Notes: generated from the letters alone by a model not told the origin. Positions 32,160-41,238 are shown, numbered from the stretch's first letter. The stretch: 64,000 bases of DNA from Fumia xinanensis (GCF_014384905.1 NZ_JACRSV010000003.1:62001-126000); one strand, 5' to 3'. Numbers and translations are program-made.

Positions 32160-32981
32160 TTAGATTAACCCATTGTATATTTCACTTTTTTTATACCCGT
32201 ATTGAGCTGAAATTTTCTTGGCCGCTTCGGTGAGACGCTCCCCTTCCGCCACCAGTTGCTTGGCTTCCTCAATGGCCCCTTCCAGGGAAATCTGCGGCTC
32301 TGTTTCAGGAGTCGCTCCCTCCAATACCAGCACAAATTCCCCTTTGGGCGTTTTTTCTTCGTAGAAAGCGATTGCCTCCCGAAGGGTGGTGCGGATGACT
32401 TCCTCGTGGATTTTTGTGAGCTCCCGGCCGATGGAAATCCGCCGGTCGCCCAGCACCCGTTCCATATCCCTGAGGGTAGTCAGCAGCTTGTGAGGCGCCT
32501 CGTAAAAAATCAAGGTATGGGTGTCGTTTTTAAGACTCTCCAGATGGAGTTGCCGATTCCGTTTGTTGGTTGAGAGAAATCCCTCAAAGGAAAACCGGGA
32601 GGTACTCAGGCCGCTGATGCATAAAGCGGAGACAGCGGCGCTTGGCCCCGGGATGACCACAGTAGGCACTCCCTTTTCCGCCGCCAGTCGGACCAGATCC
32701 TCACCGGGATCCGATACGCAGGGCATTCCGGCATCGGAAACGACAGCGCAATTTTCCCCATTTAAAATGCGCTCAATAATTGCTTCACCCCGTTCACGTA
32801 AATTGTGTTCGTGGTAACTGACCATGGGCCTTTTGATGTCAAAGTGGTTTAATAATTTGACAGTGACACGGGTATCCTCCGCAGCAATAAAGTCAACTGC
32901 TTTTAGTGTTTCTACTGCCCGGGGAGAAAAATCCGACAGGTTCCCGATGGGGGTGCCGGTCACATAAAGGGTTCCGCTCAT
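32160..32981 (-). CDS. rsmI: 16S rRNA (cytidine-2'-O) methyltransferase RsmI
   Basis: A tetrapyrrole-methylase-fold enzyme that 2'-O-methylates a cytidine at the 3' side of 16S rRNA, near the decoding site. The 273-residue protein begins LYVTGTPIGNLSDFSPRA, with AAEDTRVTVKLLNHF, VSDAGMPCVSDPG, VIPGPSAAVSAL and FEGFLSTNKRNRQ, all family motifs. The start is the ATG at 32981; the frame stays open upstream but is not conserved there. It lies 61 bases downstream of the N6-adenine methyltransferase gene, a common pair in Firmicutes. Confidence 0.95.
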   Translation of the reverse strand: MSGTLYVTGTPIGNLSDFSPRAVETLKAVDFIAAEDTRVTVKLLNHFDIKRPMVSYHEHNLRERGEAIIERILNGENCAVVSDAGMPCVSDPGEDLVRLAAEKGVPTVVIPGPSAAVSALCISGLSTSRFSFEGFLSTNKRNRQLHLESLKNDTHTLIFYEAPHKLLTTLRDMERVLGDRRISIGRELTKIHEEVIRTTLREAIAFYEEKTPKGEFVLVLEGATPETEPQISLEGAIEEAKQLVAEGERLTEAAKKISAQYGYKKSEIYNGLI

Positions 32982-33042
32982 AACAAATACCGCGCCCCCG
33001 CCCTCCGGGAGCTGCCTTTCTTTCGAATTTGAGATGGAGCTT

Positions 33043-33774
33043 CTACTCCTCCGGTGGTAAATTTCCGTAAATCTGGAGCATTTCTTTGGTGAAATCCTCC
33101 CCGTCCATGACTGTGAGTGTGGGTTCAATGTCCATGTAGGGCTTACTCCCCTTTTTGCCTTCAATGAGAAATAGCCAAGGAGCTGTTTTTTCGTCTTTTG
33201 CCACCATCCGAAGCCGCTTTGGCTCGATGTGATTCTCCCGCATGGCGGTGATAACGTCTGCCAACCGCTCCGGTCGCTGGCAGAGGCAAAGTTTTCCGCC
33301 GGTTTTCAAAAGTTTCGACGCTGTCCGGCAAACGTCAAAAATGGTACAGAGAATTTCGTGCCGGGCAATTTGGCGGGAATCCCGTTCGCTCAAAATGCCG
33401 GTATTGGCGATTTTATAGGGCGGATTGCAGGTGACGATGTCAAAAGCATCAAAAGGAAGCATTCCTTTGACATCCTTCAAATCCCCTTCCAGCGGAATGA
33501 TCTTATTTTCCAGCTGGCAGAATGAAACGGTATGTTTAAATTGCTGAATGGCTTTGACCTGAATATCTAAACCGTATATAATATTGGGAAAAAACTTTTT
33601 GTATATAATTAATGGAATGATACCACAGCCTGTCCCCAAATCCACGACTTTATCCCGGTGGCGTGCGCCTGAAAAATCAGCTAACAAAAAAGCGTCAGTC
33701 CCAAATTTATGATCGGGCGTTACGCAGATAGACAGGGTATCACTTAATTTTTCCATAGTGTAGGGAAAATCCAT
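33043..33774 (-). CDS. trmN6: tRNA1(Val) (adenine-N6) methyltransferase-like protein
   Basis: A 243-residue SAM-dependent methyltransferase with DLGTGCGIIPLII as SAM motif and TCNPPYKI as the NPPY motif of N6-adenine enzymes. It belongs to the TrmN6/YabB group, which in Firmicutes pairs with rsmI as here. The ATG at 33774 is set by AAAGGAG five bases upstream; a longer frame reaches 33852 without support. The tRNA target is inferred from the family. Confidence 0.88.
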   Translation of the reverse strand: MDFPYTMEKLSDTLSICVTPDHKFGTDAFLLADFSGARHRDKVVDLGTGCGIIPLIIYKKFFPNIIYGLDIQVKAIQQFKHTVSFCQLENKIIPLEGDLKDVKGMLPFDAFDIVTCNPPYKIANTGILSERDSRQIARHEILCTIFDVCRTASKLLKTGGKLCLCQRPERLADVITAMRENHIEPKRLRMVAKDEKTAPWLFLIEGKKGSKPYMDIEPTLTVMDGEDFTKEMLQIYGNLPPEE

Positions 33775-33933
33775 AGCTACTCCTTTAATAGTAGAGTTGA
33801 CAGCCTTTATTTTAACATAAAGTTGGTCTTCTTTCAATAACTCTTCCTGCACATCTGTAAAAATTCAAAAAAGGGGTTGATTTTTTTTAACAGATGCGGT
33901 ATAATATCAAAGTCTCCATGAGACCACTTATGC

Positions 33934-34020
33934 GCCGGTGTGTTGGAACTGGCAGACGAGACGGACTCAAAATCCGTTGCTAGCAATGGCGTGTGGGTTC
34001 AAGTCCCACCACCGGCACCA
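33934..34020 (+). tRNA. tRNA-Leu, anticodon CAA
   Basis: Acceptor strands GCCGGTG (33934-33940) and CACCGGC (34010-34016) pair, with discriminator A and an encoded CCA. The anticodon stem ACGGA/TCCGT encloses the loop CTCAAAA, giving anticodon CAA for UUG. A long variable arm as in class II tRNAs is present, and the T arm reads GTGGGTTCAAGTCCCAC. Confidence 0.96.
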
Positions 34021-34025
34021 TTTAC

Positions 34026-34065
34026 AAAAAGAAGTCGATTGTTTTATAACAATCGACTTCTTTTT
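34026..34065 (+). terminator. Terminator after tRNA-Leu
   Basis: AAAAAGAAGTCGATTGTT and AACAATCGACTTCTTTTT form a long near-perfect stem ending in T residues. The following 300 bases to the next gene hold only the promoter at 34302. Confidence 0.9.
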
Positions 34066-34301
34066 ATGTATAAGCCCTAATTTGATGTACATAGGAAAAT
34101 AACAAGAAGCAAACTATTTGGATTCAGAACCTTACTTTACAATTGCTGCGCAGAAAAGCTGCTTTTTATCCTACATACATGAGGAAACCGTCGATAAACA
34201 GTCGGTGTTTTTTGTTTATCACCTTTATTAGTGTTATTATACGAAACACATGGTAGATTTTTGTGTAACAAACTATTTTTGCAAAATGTTTAAATAAACT
34301 G

Positions 34302-34330
34302 TTGGCAAAAGTAGAATTTTTGTGTAAAAT
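34302..34330 (+). promoter_or_regulatory. Promoter of the phosphodiester glycosidase gene
   Basis: TTGGCA (34302-34307) and TAAAAT (34325-34330) with a 17-base spacer, about 40 bases before the start codon and its GAGGGGG ribosome binding site. Confidence 0.75.
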
Positions 34331-34371
34331 GAAAAAGGATATATTAAATAAAGCGAGGGGGCTTTCAAAAA

Positions 34372-37300
34372 ATGATAAATCGAAAAATGAAAATTTTGTC
34401 TGTGGCGACAGCAATGACTATTTTATTTGCTGCGAGCTCAAGTGCGCTGCCGGTCTCTGCTTTTGAAAACGGACAGTCAGCAGGCATCGGCACGGTGACA
34501 AGTTCTCAGAATGAGGCAATTGATGGTGAAGGCAGTGGTCTTGAGTATTCGACATCGGTTATTACCGGGACTGACGGCAATAACCACGGGGTAAAGACTA
34601 TAACCTTTAATCCCACAACCAGCGATTATATGCCTATGGTGTATTCACAGTACAGCGGTTACGGCAGCAGAACCATCCGGGCAGCCGAAAATGCCGAAAG
34701 CAAACACGGTTACGATGTTAAAGCGGGTGTGAATGCATCATTTTTTGTCCTGTCCGGCGGGGATATCAGTGGCAGTACCTACGGCGGCGTAAACATTTCC
34801 GATGGAAAAGTGTTTCAGGGCTGCAATAATTACGGCCCCACCTGGATGCTTACCTTTGACAGCGACGGTAAGAGTGATTTGGTATATTCCCGTGTCGCAT
34901 ATGAGCTGAAGCTCAACGGAGAAGTTAAACGCGGCGCCTTGGAGAATATTAATATTAATCCTGTATCGGGTAAGACCACCACAGGAATCTACTATTGGGA
35001 TACCAGCTGCGGCACCGCTACCGATACCAAGGACCCCGGTGTGGAGATCGTATTTAATAAAGTGGACGACACCGAGCTAGTGGTAGGCGGCACCCTTGTG
35101 GGCGAGGTGTGCGAAATTCGAGCCAACGTATCTTCCGGAAACGACGTTGGATACGACCAGTTTGTGCTTTACGCATCAGATAAGAGTCAATGGGCTTCTG
35201 AACTCCGTGGGCTCAAGATCGGTGACAAAGCGCATATTACTTGCACGGAAACCATAGCCGCGGCTAAAGAGGCCATGGAAAACTGCAACGGTGCTCTCGT
35301 CACCTACGGTTATCACCTAGTCGAAGACGGCAGAAACGTGACTTCCTCCTTCCCTCTGGGCGATTCTTTTAGCAAAGCGCGAGCACAGAGGACGGTTATA
35401 GGCGTTAAAGAAGATGGTACACTTCTTATCCTTGTGTCTGACGGCCGTACCTCCACTTACCCCGGCATGACGCTTTATGAGCTTGCCGACCTACTTATTT
35501 CCCAAGGCTGTGTCACTGGAATCAATCTGGACGGCGGCGGCTCCACTCAGATGACCATTGAAAACACCTCCGGTAAGCTGGAAGAAGTTCTTTCAAGTGC
35601 CAGGAGTGTGGCAAACAGTTTGCTGGTGGTGAAGCGTCCCGAGACTTCTCACAACCTCGTGGCTCAAAAGCGGGAAAAACTTCAATCGTTAATTTCTATG
35701 GCCGAATCCTCCGGCCTTTCGTCTTTAGCTGCTTACGGCGAAAGCATTTATAATTCTGCTACTTCCATGCCCGGAGACTATACCAAAGCGATTATGGCCC
35801 TACAGGAGGAGATTGGCAGAATCATCATTACAGACCTGCCCTCTACCGCTATTGGCCTCATTGGAGCTTCTCTCACCTTTTCTATTGAGGCAGAACCTAT
35901 TGGCGGCGGAACCCTCAGCTATCAGTGGTACAAGGATAATGTCGCCATCGAAGGCGCTACTGGGTCTTCCTATACTGTAGATTCTGTTACAGAATCCGAT
36001 GCGGGAAACTACAAGGTCGTAGTTACTAATACAATAGGAGAGACTTCGACTACTGCGTTCAGCACGGTTTGCACAGTGGAAGTAAGCGACGGCAATAATA
36101 TTGTAAAGGGCTTAAAATATACCACTTCGCTCAAAGACGGTGGAGCCAACGCTGGACTCGGCGATTTTCATGACGACCATCCGGATGTAGAAAGAGTGAA
36201 ACTGACTGACGGTTACTATGCTGCCAGCTGGAGCGATTCCAATAGTGTCGGTTACCATAAGCGCACAGGACTGCCTGTGGATCTGACTTTCCACCTGGGT
36301 GATAAGCCCCAGACTTTCCAGCAAATCAATATTGGAGCCTTTTCTCCCAATGCTAACGGTATTACGATACAGTCTAACACGAAGATTGAAATTAAAAACG
36401 GAGCCGGAGACGAGTGGCATGTCATTTGTGATGCTCCAACAGCGGGCTCCCTTGGCAAAGATAAACGCTTTATCTTCGCTACAGAAGATGGCAAGAACAT
36501 CTCGGCAACTGACATCCGCTTCACCTTAGCACTGGGTTCTTCATGGTTGTTCCTGGACGAAATTGAAGTCCTCCGGGACGGCGACGGCTCGACTCCCGAC
36601 AGCACCTTGACCGTACCGATTTCTACCATCCAGACTCCTGCGTTCACTACAAATCTGGAAACGGCGCAGTCGGTAAAAGATGGCGAATCCCTCAGCCTGT
36701 CGGTGACTGCGACGGTTAACGACGGCGGAACCCTCACCTACCAGTGGTACAAGGATAATCAGGCGATTTCTGGTGCCACAAAGGCTTCCTATACCATCGA
36801 TTCTGCTAAGAAATCTGATGAAGGAAGCTACAAAGTGGTGGTGACGAACACTAAAAACGATGTGACGGCTACAGCAACTTCCAATGTCTGCGCAGTTACA
36901 GTAGAATCTATCGTAGTTACACCTCCGGCCACGCCGGTGTTTACCACTAACCTAGGGACAGCCCAGACTGTAAAGGACGGCGAATCCCTCAGCCTGTCGG
37001 TGACAGCGACGGTTACCGACGGCGGGACCCTCACCTACCAGTGGTACAAGGACAATCAGGCGATTTCTGGTGCCACAAAGGCTTCCTATACCATCGATTC
37101 TGCTAAGAAATCTGATGAAGGAAGCTACAAAGTGGTGGTGACGAACACTAAAAACGATGTGACGGCTACAGCAACTTCCAATGTCTGCGCAGTTACAGTA
37201 GAATCTATCGTAGTTACACCTCCGGCCACGCCGGTGTTTACCACTAACCTAGGGACAGCCCAGACTGTAAAGGACGGCGGAACCCTCAGCTTGTCGGTTG

Positions 37301-38754
37301 CGGCGACGGTTACCGACGGCGGAACCCTCACCTACCAGTGGTACAAGGATAATCAGGCGATTTCCGGTGCCACAAAGGCCTCCTATACCATCGATTCTGC
37401 TAAGAAATCCGATGAAGGAAGCTACAAAGTGGTGGTGACGAACACTAAAAATGGTGCGACGGCTACAGCGACTTCCAACGCTTGCGCAGTGTCAGTAGAA
37501 TCTATCGTAGTTACACCTCCGGCCACGCCGGTGTTTACCACTAACCTAGGGACAGCCCAGACTGTAAAGGACGGCGGAACCCTCAGCTTGTCGGTTGCGG
37601 CGACGGTTACCGACGGCGGAACCCTCACCTACCAGTGGTACAAGGATAATCAGGCGATTTCCGGTGCGACACAGGCCTCCTATACCATCGCTTCTGCTAA
37701 GAAATCTGATGAAGGAAGCTACAAAGTGGTGGTGACGAACACTAAAAATGATGCGACGGCTACTGCGACTTCCAATGTCTGCGCCGTTACACTACAAGTC
37801 CCTGACGAACCCAAGGCGCCCACCATTACTACCAACTTGAGCAGCGTTAAAACCGCACAAACCGGTGATTCGGTAAACCTTACAGTCAAGGCGGTTTCCA
37901 ACAATAGTGGAACGCTCTCCTATCAGTGGTATAAAAACGGAAATATGATTGCAGGAGCAACCAGTGATTCCTACACCATCGCTTCGGCCTCTGTCTCTGA
38001 CGGCGGCATTTATTACGTAGAAGTAACCGATAAGAGCAACAACACCCATACGCTCTCCAATTCTTGCACTTTGACAGTGGCTGAGAAGGATGTTCCTTCC
38101 GGCGGTGGTTCTTCTGGAGGCTGGATTGGCGGCGGTTCTTCGAGGCCCTCCAAGCCTTCCACCCCAGAAGAACCCAAACCCACTTCTCCTACCTGGGAAG
38201 AGATTGACGGTGTCTGGAAGCTCAAAGGCATCGACGGCGACTACCTGACCGGCTGGCAGAAAGTGGACGGCGCCTGGTACTATCTAGGTGCAAACGGCGC
38301 TATGAGAACCGGTTGGTTCCAGGACGGCAACAAATGGTACTACTTGAAATCCAGCGGTGCCATGGTTACTGGTTGGCTGAAACTCCAGAACACCTGGTAC
38401 TACCTGGGTGCAAACGGTGTTATGAGAACCGGTTGGCTCTTTGACAACAGCGTATGGTACTATCTCTACGACTGGGGTGGAATGGCCAACACAAGCTGGG
38501 TAAATGTTAATACCAATGAAAATGGTGTTTATATCTCCAGATGGTATTACTTTAGGGGCAATGGCGCTATGCTGACTGGCTGGCTCCAACAAGGTGCCAA
38601 CTGGTATTACTTAAATGCGGACGGTGCCATGGCGCATGACCGGTGGTTGCTCATTGATGGAAAGTACTATTACTTCTATTCTTCCGGCTCTATGGCCACA
38701 GATACTACCGTTGGCGGGTACAAGGTGGATGTCAGCGGTCAGTGGATCCAGTAA
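34372..38754 (+). CDS. Secreted phosphodiester glycosidase with Ig-like and choline-binding-type repeats
   Basis: A 1460-residue modular surface protein. Residues 1-30 are a signal peptide. About 60-430 form a phosphodiester glycosidase (NAGPA) domain: GVNASFF, then VSDGRTSTYPGMTLYELADL and GINLDGGGSTQM. This family cleaves sugar-phosphodiester bonds such as in teichoic acids or capsule. Next come a first Ig-like domain (YQWYKDN... near 520), a discoidin-like module (about 575-735), four nearly identical 99-residue Ig-like repeats and one diverged copy. A Gly/Ser/Pro linker leads to C-terminal WYY-type cell-wall-binding repeats. The gene stands alone with its own promoter and terminator. The substrate is inferred. 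Confidence 0.87.
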   Translation: MINRKMKILSVATAMTILFAASSSALPVSAFENGQSAGIGTVTSSQNEAIDGEGSGLEYSTSVITGTDGNNHGVKTITFNPTTSDYMPMVYSQYSGYGSRTIRAAENAESKHGYDVKAGVNASFFVLSGGDISGSTYGGVNISDGKVFQGCNNYGPTWMLTFDSDGKSDLVYSRVAYELKLNGEVKRGALENININPVSGKTTTGIYYWDTSCGTATDTKDPGVEIVFNKVDDTELVVGGTLVGEVCEIRANVSSGNDVGYDQFVLYASDKSQWASELRGLKIGDKAHITCTETIAAAKEAMENCNGALVTYGYHLVEDGRNVTSSFPLGDSFSKARAQRTVIGVKEDGTLLILVSDGRTSTYPGMTLYELADLLISQGCVTGINLDGGGSTQMTIENTSGKLEEVLSSARSVANSLLVVKRPETSHNLVAQKREKLQSLISMAESSGLSSLAAYGESIYNSATSMPGDYTKAIMALQEEIGRIIITDLPSTAIGLIGASLTFSIEAEPIGGGTLSYQWYKDNVAIEGATGSSYTVDSVTESDAGNYKVVVTNTIGETSTTAFSTVCTVEVSDGNNIVKGLKYTTSLKDGGANAGLGDFHDDHPDVERVKLTDGYYAASWSDSNSVGYHKRTGLPVDLTFHLGDKPQTFQQINIGAFSPNANGITIQSNTKIEIKNGAGDEWHVICDAPTAGSLGKDKRFIFATEDGKNISATDIRFTLALGSSWLFLDEIEVLRDGDGSTPDSTLTVPISTIQTPAFTTNLETAQSVKDGESLSLSVTATVNDGGTLTYQWYKDNQAISGATKASYTIDSAKKSDEGSYKVVVTNTKNDVTATATSNVCAVTVESIVVTPPATPVFTTNLGTAQTVKDGESLSLSVTATVTDGGTLTYQWYKDNQAISGATKASYTIDSAKKSDEGSYKVVVTNTKNDVTATATSNVCAVTVESIVVTPPATPVFTTNLGTAQTVKDGGTLSLSVAATVTDGGTLTYQWYKDNQAISGATKASYTIDSAKKSDEGSYKVVVTNTKNGATATATSNACAVSVESIVVTPPATPVFTTNLGTAQTVKDGGTLSLSVAATVTDGGTLTYQWYKDNQAISGATQASYTIASAKKSDEGSYKVVVTNTKNDATATATSNVCAVTLQVPDEPKAPTITTNLSSVKTAQTGDSVNLTVKAVSNNSGTLSYQWYKNGNMIAGATSDSYTIASASVSDGGIYYVEVTDKSNNTHTLSNSCTLTVAEKDVPSGGGSSGGWIGGGSSRPSKPSTPEEPKPTSPTWEEIDGVWKLKGIDGDYLTGWQKVDGAWYYLGANGAMRTGWFQDGNKWYYLKSSGAMVTGWLKLQNTWYYLGANGVMRTGWLFDNSVWYYLYDWGGMANTSWVNVNTNENGVYISRWYYFRGNGAMLTGWLQQGANWYYLNADGAMAHDRWLLIDGKYYYFYSSGSMATDTTVGGYKVDVSGQWIQ
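36634..37821 (+). repeat. Four tandem 297-bp coding repeats (Ig-like domains)
   Basis: Units start at 36634, 36931, 37228 and 37525, exactly 297 bases (99 codons) apart. Units 2 and 3 share identical stretches of over 100 bases, and sequence conservation is at the DNA level. This points to recent duplication or gene conversion, and copy number may vary between strains. Confidence 0.9.
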
Positions 38755-38779
38755 GGGTATCTGGATATTTTAACGATTG

Positions 38780-38812
38780 CAAAGGCGGCAAGTTGAAACT
38801 TGCCGCCTTTGC
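38780..38812 (+). terminator. Terminator after the glycosidase gene
   Basis: AAAGGCGGCAAGTT pairs with AACTTGCCGCCTTT. The gap that follows (to 39077) holds no gene, only the promoter at 38981. Confidence 0.8.
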
Positions 38813-38980
38813 TGATAGGAAACATCGCTAGAAAGCAATAGAAATCCCGTGAAGGATTGAATTTTTAATGATGGTACCTCCTGCTGCTGCCCCAAATTTG
38901 TATCCGTGCAATTAGATGAATACAACTATAGGTAGATAGAAAAACAACGGATGGTTTGCTAGAATCAACGAATAAGGGGT

Positions 38981-39008
38981 TTGTTTTTCTTCTTTCTCAG
39001 GGTACAAT
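38981..39008 (+). promoter_or_regulatory. Promoter of the XRE/YbjQ cluster
   Basis: TTGTTT (38981-38986) and TACAAT (39003-39008) with a 16-base spacer, 70 bases before the XRE gene. Confidence 0.55.
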
Positions 39009-39077
39009 GAAAGCAGAAAGAAGCTTCTTTTCGAAAACACTCAATCCTATTCGTTTTTATAGAAAGGCGGCGTTATT

Positions 39078-39572
39078 ATGGCGGCAACATTAGGAACCAG
39101 AATCGCAGAACAAAGAAGAAAAATGAATCTTACCCAGGACCAGCTCGCCGAACAAATGGGGGTTTCCTCCCAAGCGGTGAGCAAGTGGGAAAATGACCTC
39201 TCCTGTCCCGATATCAGTCTTCTCCCCTCCCTATCTGACCTTTTCGGAATTAGTATCGACGAGCTTTTGCGGGGAGAATCCCAAAAAATTGTTCAGGTTT
39301 TGCCGGAGGGGGAGCGCAAAGACCTTAACAAGATGCTTCTTCGCGTACGTGTCAATACTGCCCAGGGAGATATCGTCAAGGTGAATCTTCCTTTATCTCT
39401 TGTCAAGGTGGGGCTTGAAATCGGCATGCAGTTACCGGAGGTATCTAATGTTTCGGCCCTCAAAGACATTGACCTGGAGGCGGTGCTCCGCATGGCGGAA
39501 AGCGGGGTCATCGGAAAACTGGTGGAAGTGGAAAGCGCAAACGGCGACAATGTCGAAATCTCTATTGATTAG
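39078..39572 (+). CDS. XRE-family regulator with a conserved C-terminal domain
   Basis: A 164-residue protein. Residues 7-65 are an XRE helix-turn-helix (IAEQRRKMNLTQDQLAEQMGVSSQAVSKWE). The second half (LRVRVNTAQGDIVKVNLPLSLVKVGLEIG ... VIGKLVEVESANGDNVEISID) resembles the beta-rich domain found in YvlB-like envelope-stress proteins. It is followed by four small genes, probably in one operon. Start behind AGAAAGGCGGCG. It may sense envelope state, but this is inference from the C-terminal domain. Confidence 0.8.
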   Translation: MAATLGTRIAEQRRKMNLTQDQLAEQMGVSSQAVSKWENDLSCPDISLLPSLSDLFGISIDELLRGESQKIVQVLPEGERKDLNKMLLRVRVNTAQGDIVKVNLPLSLVKVGLEIGMQLPEVSNVSALKDIDLEAVLRMAESGVIGKLVEVESANGDNVEISID

Positions 39573-39583
39573 GAGGAATCAGC

Positions 39584-39832
39584 ATGCGTGTCCGTGTCCA
39601 CACCAAAGATATCAAACTGACGATCCCGGTGCCGAACGCCCTAGCTTTTAACCACGCGGTGTCTCTGATTGCTTCTAAAGCATTGCAAAAAAGCGTGTCG
39701 TCCGTTCAGATTACACCAAGGCAGTTTGACAGGTTTTGGGTGGCGCTCAGAGAGGTCCGCCGAGAATGGGGGAAGTTTTCCCTGGTGGAAGTCTATACTG
39801 CTGGCGGTGAAGAAATTTTTGTTTCCCTATAG
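39584..39832 (+). CDS. Small conserved hypothetical protein
   Basis: An 82-residue soluble protein starting MRVRVHTKDIKLTIPVPNAL. Its start resembles the C-terminal domain of the XRE protein just upstream (RVRV...NLPL), so the two may interact or share ancestry. Strong ribosome binding site AGGAGGAATCAGC; 11 bases after the XRE stop. No known motif. Confidence 0.7.
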   Translation: MRVRVHTKDIKLTIPVPNALAFNHAVSLIASKALQKSVSSVQITPRQFDRFWVALREVRREWGKFSLVEVYTAGGEEIFVSL

Positions 39833-39895
39833 AAAAAACCTTGCAATTTTTTTGATCTGTGTCTATAATGAAGAAAAGCGGAGGAGGAGTCCACC

Positions 39896-40117
39896 ATGAA
39901 AGCAAAAAAACTAATAGCCCCTATCGTCATCACAACTCTGCTCGTACTCTACTTGATTGCTTTTGTGGTTTTGGCCTTCCTGTTCAGCGTCCCATTGTGG
40001 GCAAAACTCCTGGGCGGCCTGATCCCATTAGCGCTCATTGGAGTTTCCGTCTTTGTTTTAGTGGAACGAATCAAAGAAGTAAGGAGCGGTGAAGAAGATG
40101 ATCTTAGTCAATACTGA
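39896..40117 (+). CDS. Small two-span membrane protein
   Basis: A 73-residue protein with two hydrophobic helices (about residues 8-32 and 37-58) and a charged C-terminal tail VERIKEVRSGEEDDLSQY. Ribosome binding site GGAGGAG. It overlaps the following YbjQ-family gene, so the pair is probably co-translated. Function unknown. Confidence 0.7.
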   Translation: MKAKKLIAPIVITTLLVLYLIAFVVLAFLFSVPLWAKLLGGLIPLALIGVSVFVLVERIKEVRSGEEDDLSQY

Positions 40118-40409
40118 TTATATCACAGGGAAAAATTTCGAGATGCTGGGGCTCGTCAAGGGAAGCACCATCCAGTCAAAAAATATCGGCCGGGACATTA
40201 CCCAGAGTTTTAAAACCATTGTGGGCGGTGAACTGAAGGCTTACAACGAAATGATGAACGAAGCTCGGGCACTGGCAACCAAACGCATGGTAGAGGAAGC
40301 AGAGCAATTGGGGGCCGACGCGGTCGTAAATATCCGGTACGCATCGTCTGCGATCATGCAGGGGGCGGCAGAAGTCATCGCCTATGGTACCGCAGTCAAA
40401 TTTATTTAA
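40098..40409 (+). CDS. YbjQ-family (UPF0145) protein
   Basis: A 103-residue protein of the YbjQ/UPF0145 family, small pentameric proteins of unknown function once called heavy-metal-binding. Motifs: ITGKNFEMLGLVKGSTIQSKNIGRD, then GGELKAYNEMMNEARALATKRM and GADAVVNIRY. I choose the ATG at 40098 behind AAGGAG; a GTG at 40089 is possible. It overlaps the small membrane protein gene by 20 bases. Confidence 0.88.
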   Translation: MILVNTDYITGKNFEMLGLVKGSTIQSKNIGRDITQSFKTIVGGELKAYNEMMNEARALATKRMVEEAEQLGADAVVNIRYASSAIMQGAAEVIAYGTAVKFI

Positions 40410-40417
40410 GTAACCCG

Positions 40418-40449
40418 AAACCTGCTGCCCATATGGGCGGCAGGTTTTT
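40418..40449 (+). terminator. Terminator after the YbjQ gene
   Basis: AAACCTGC-T-GCCC and GGGC-G-GCAGGTTT pair across ATAT and end in TTTTTG. Confidence 0.75.
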
Positions 40450-40571
40450 GACGTGAAAGGAAACAATTTGTAAACTGCTGGACAATTCGGTTGACATTCA
40501 GCTCTGTGCGAACTATGATAAATATCAAAGCGGCGGTTTTCCGTCCCATTATTGCGTCGGAGGGAATTTTT

Positions 40572-40961
40572 TTGAACTGGTTAGCAAACTTTATGAGAGG
40601 GCGCTACGGCGTCGACCCTTTATCCTTTGCATTAATCATCATTGGCGCTGTTCTTACTTTTATTGGCTCGATTTTTAATCTTCTTCCGCTGTATCTCATC
40701 GCCTGTGTCATCTATCTGTACTGCTTTTTCCGCATGTTTTCAAAAAACATTGATGCTCGGAAAAAAGAGTATGCTTTTTTCATGAAGGCTTGGGGCCCTG
40801 TCCAGAAAAAAATACGGGATCGTCAGCAGCGTGCTCAAGATACAACCCATTCTTATTACAAGTGTCCCAAATGCAAACAACAGGTGCGGGTGCCGAAGGG
40901 CGTGGGAAAAATTGAAATTACCTGTCCCAAATGTCTTCATGTCTTTATCAAAAAGTCCTGA
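40572..40961 (+). CDS. Membrane protein with C-terminal zinc ribbon
   Basis: A 129-residue protein. Two adjacent hydrophobic helices (FALIIIGAVLTFIGSIF, LPLYLIACVIYLYCFF) are followed by a basic stretch and a C-terminal zinc ribbon with two CPKC knuckles (YKCPKCKQQVRVP ... ITCPKCLHVF). I place the start at the TTG at 40572, seven bases after CGGAGGG; upstream residues look non-coding. Such proteins are common in Clostridia and have no known function. Confidence 0.75.
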   Translation: MNWLANFMRGRYGVDPLSFALIIIGAVLTFIGSIFNLLPLYLIACVIYLYCFFRMFSKNIDARKKEYAFFMKAWGPVQKKIRDRQQRAQDTTHSYYKCPKCKQQVRVPKGVGKIEITCPKCLHVFIKKS

Positions 40962-41030
40962 TGAAATGGGGATTTTGGGGAAAGATGAAGGTATCTGGAT
41001 GAGAGGCTTTCTAAATACCGCTTCTTATTA

Positions 41031-41059
41031 TTGACAAATCTTAGCAAATGAATTATACT
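41031..41059 (+). promoter_or_regulatory. Promoter of the riboswitch-oadB operon
   Basis: TTGACA (41031-41036) and TATACT (41054-41059) with a 17-base spacer, 30 bases before the aptamer. Confidence 0.8.
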
Positions 41060-41089
41060 GTTAACAAACTAAAAAGTATAAGATTTTCT

Positions 41090-41238
41090 CAATATGAGGG
41101 AGTAGCTGGCGGCATTTTGCCGTAGCCTTGCGCGTCAGGACGATTGAAAAATCCGCGCGGGCTTATAAAGCACACTGTGTTTTTATAGCAAGACTTTTAT
41201 TGTGGCCTCGCCTGCCGTGATGGAAGTCTTGCTTTTTT
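41090..41238 (+). promoter_or_regulatory. yybP-ykoY (Mn2+) riboswitch with terminator platform
   Basis: The 5' strand GAGGGAGTAGC and the 3' strand ATAGCAAGACTTTT are the hallmark bases of the yybP-ykoY aptamer. The outer P1 stem can be drawn between CAATATGAG (41090) and CTTTTATTG (ending 41202). The expression platform is a terminator: GCAAGACTT (41188-41196) pairs with AAGTCTTGC (41224-41232), followed by six T. The terminator shares bases with P1, so metal binding should favour readthrough. The remaining 65 bases to the start codon hold an AAGGAGG ribosome binding site. Confidence 0.85.

Noticed and set aside
32982..33164. A 61-residue N-terminal extension of rsmI
   Set aside because: It overlaps the end of the upstream methyltransferase gene and is unlike any RsmI sequence.
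34166..34414. An 82-codon minus-strand frame upstream of the glycosidase gene
   Set aside because: AT-rich, no ribosome binding site, and it overlaps the promoter and start of the plus-strand gene.
36634..37821. Regular repeats considered as a CRISPR array
   Set aside because: The 297-base period is an exact codon multiple inside one reading frame of Ig-like domains. There are no short repeats with unique spacers and no cas genes.
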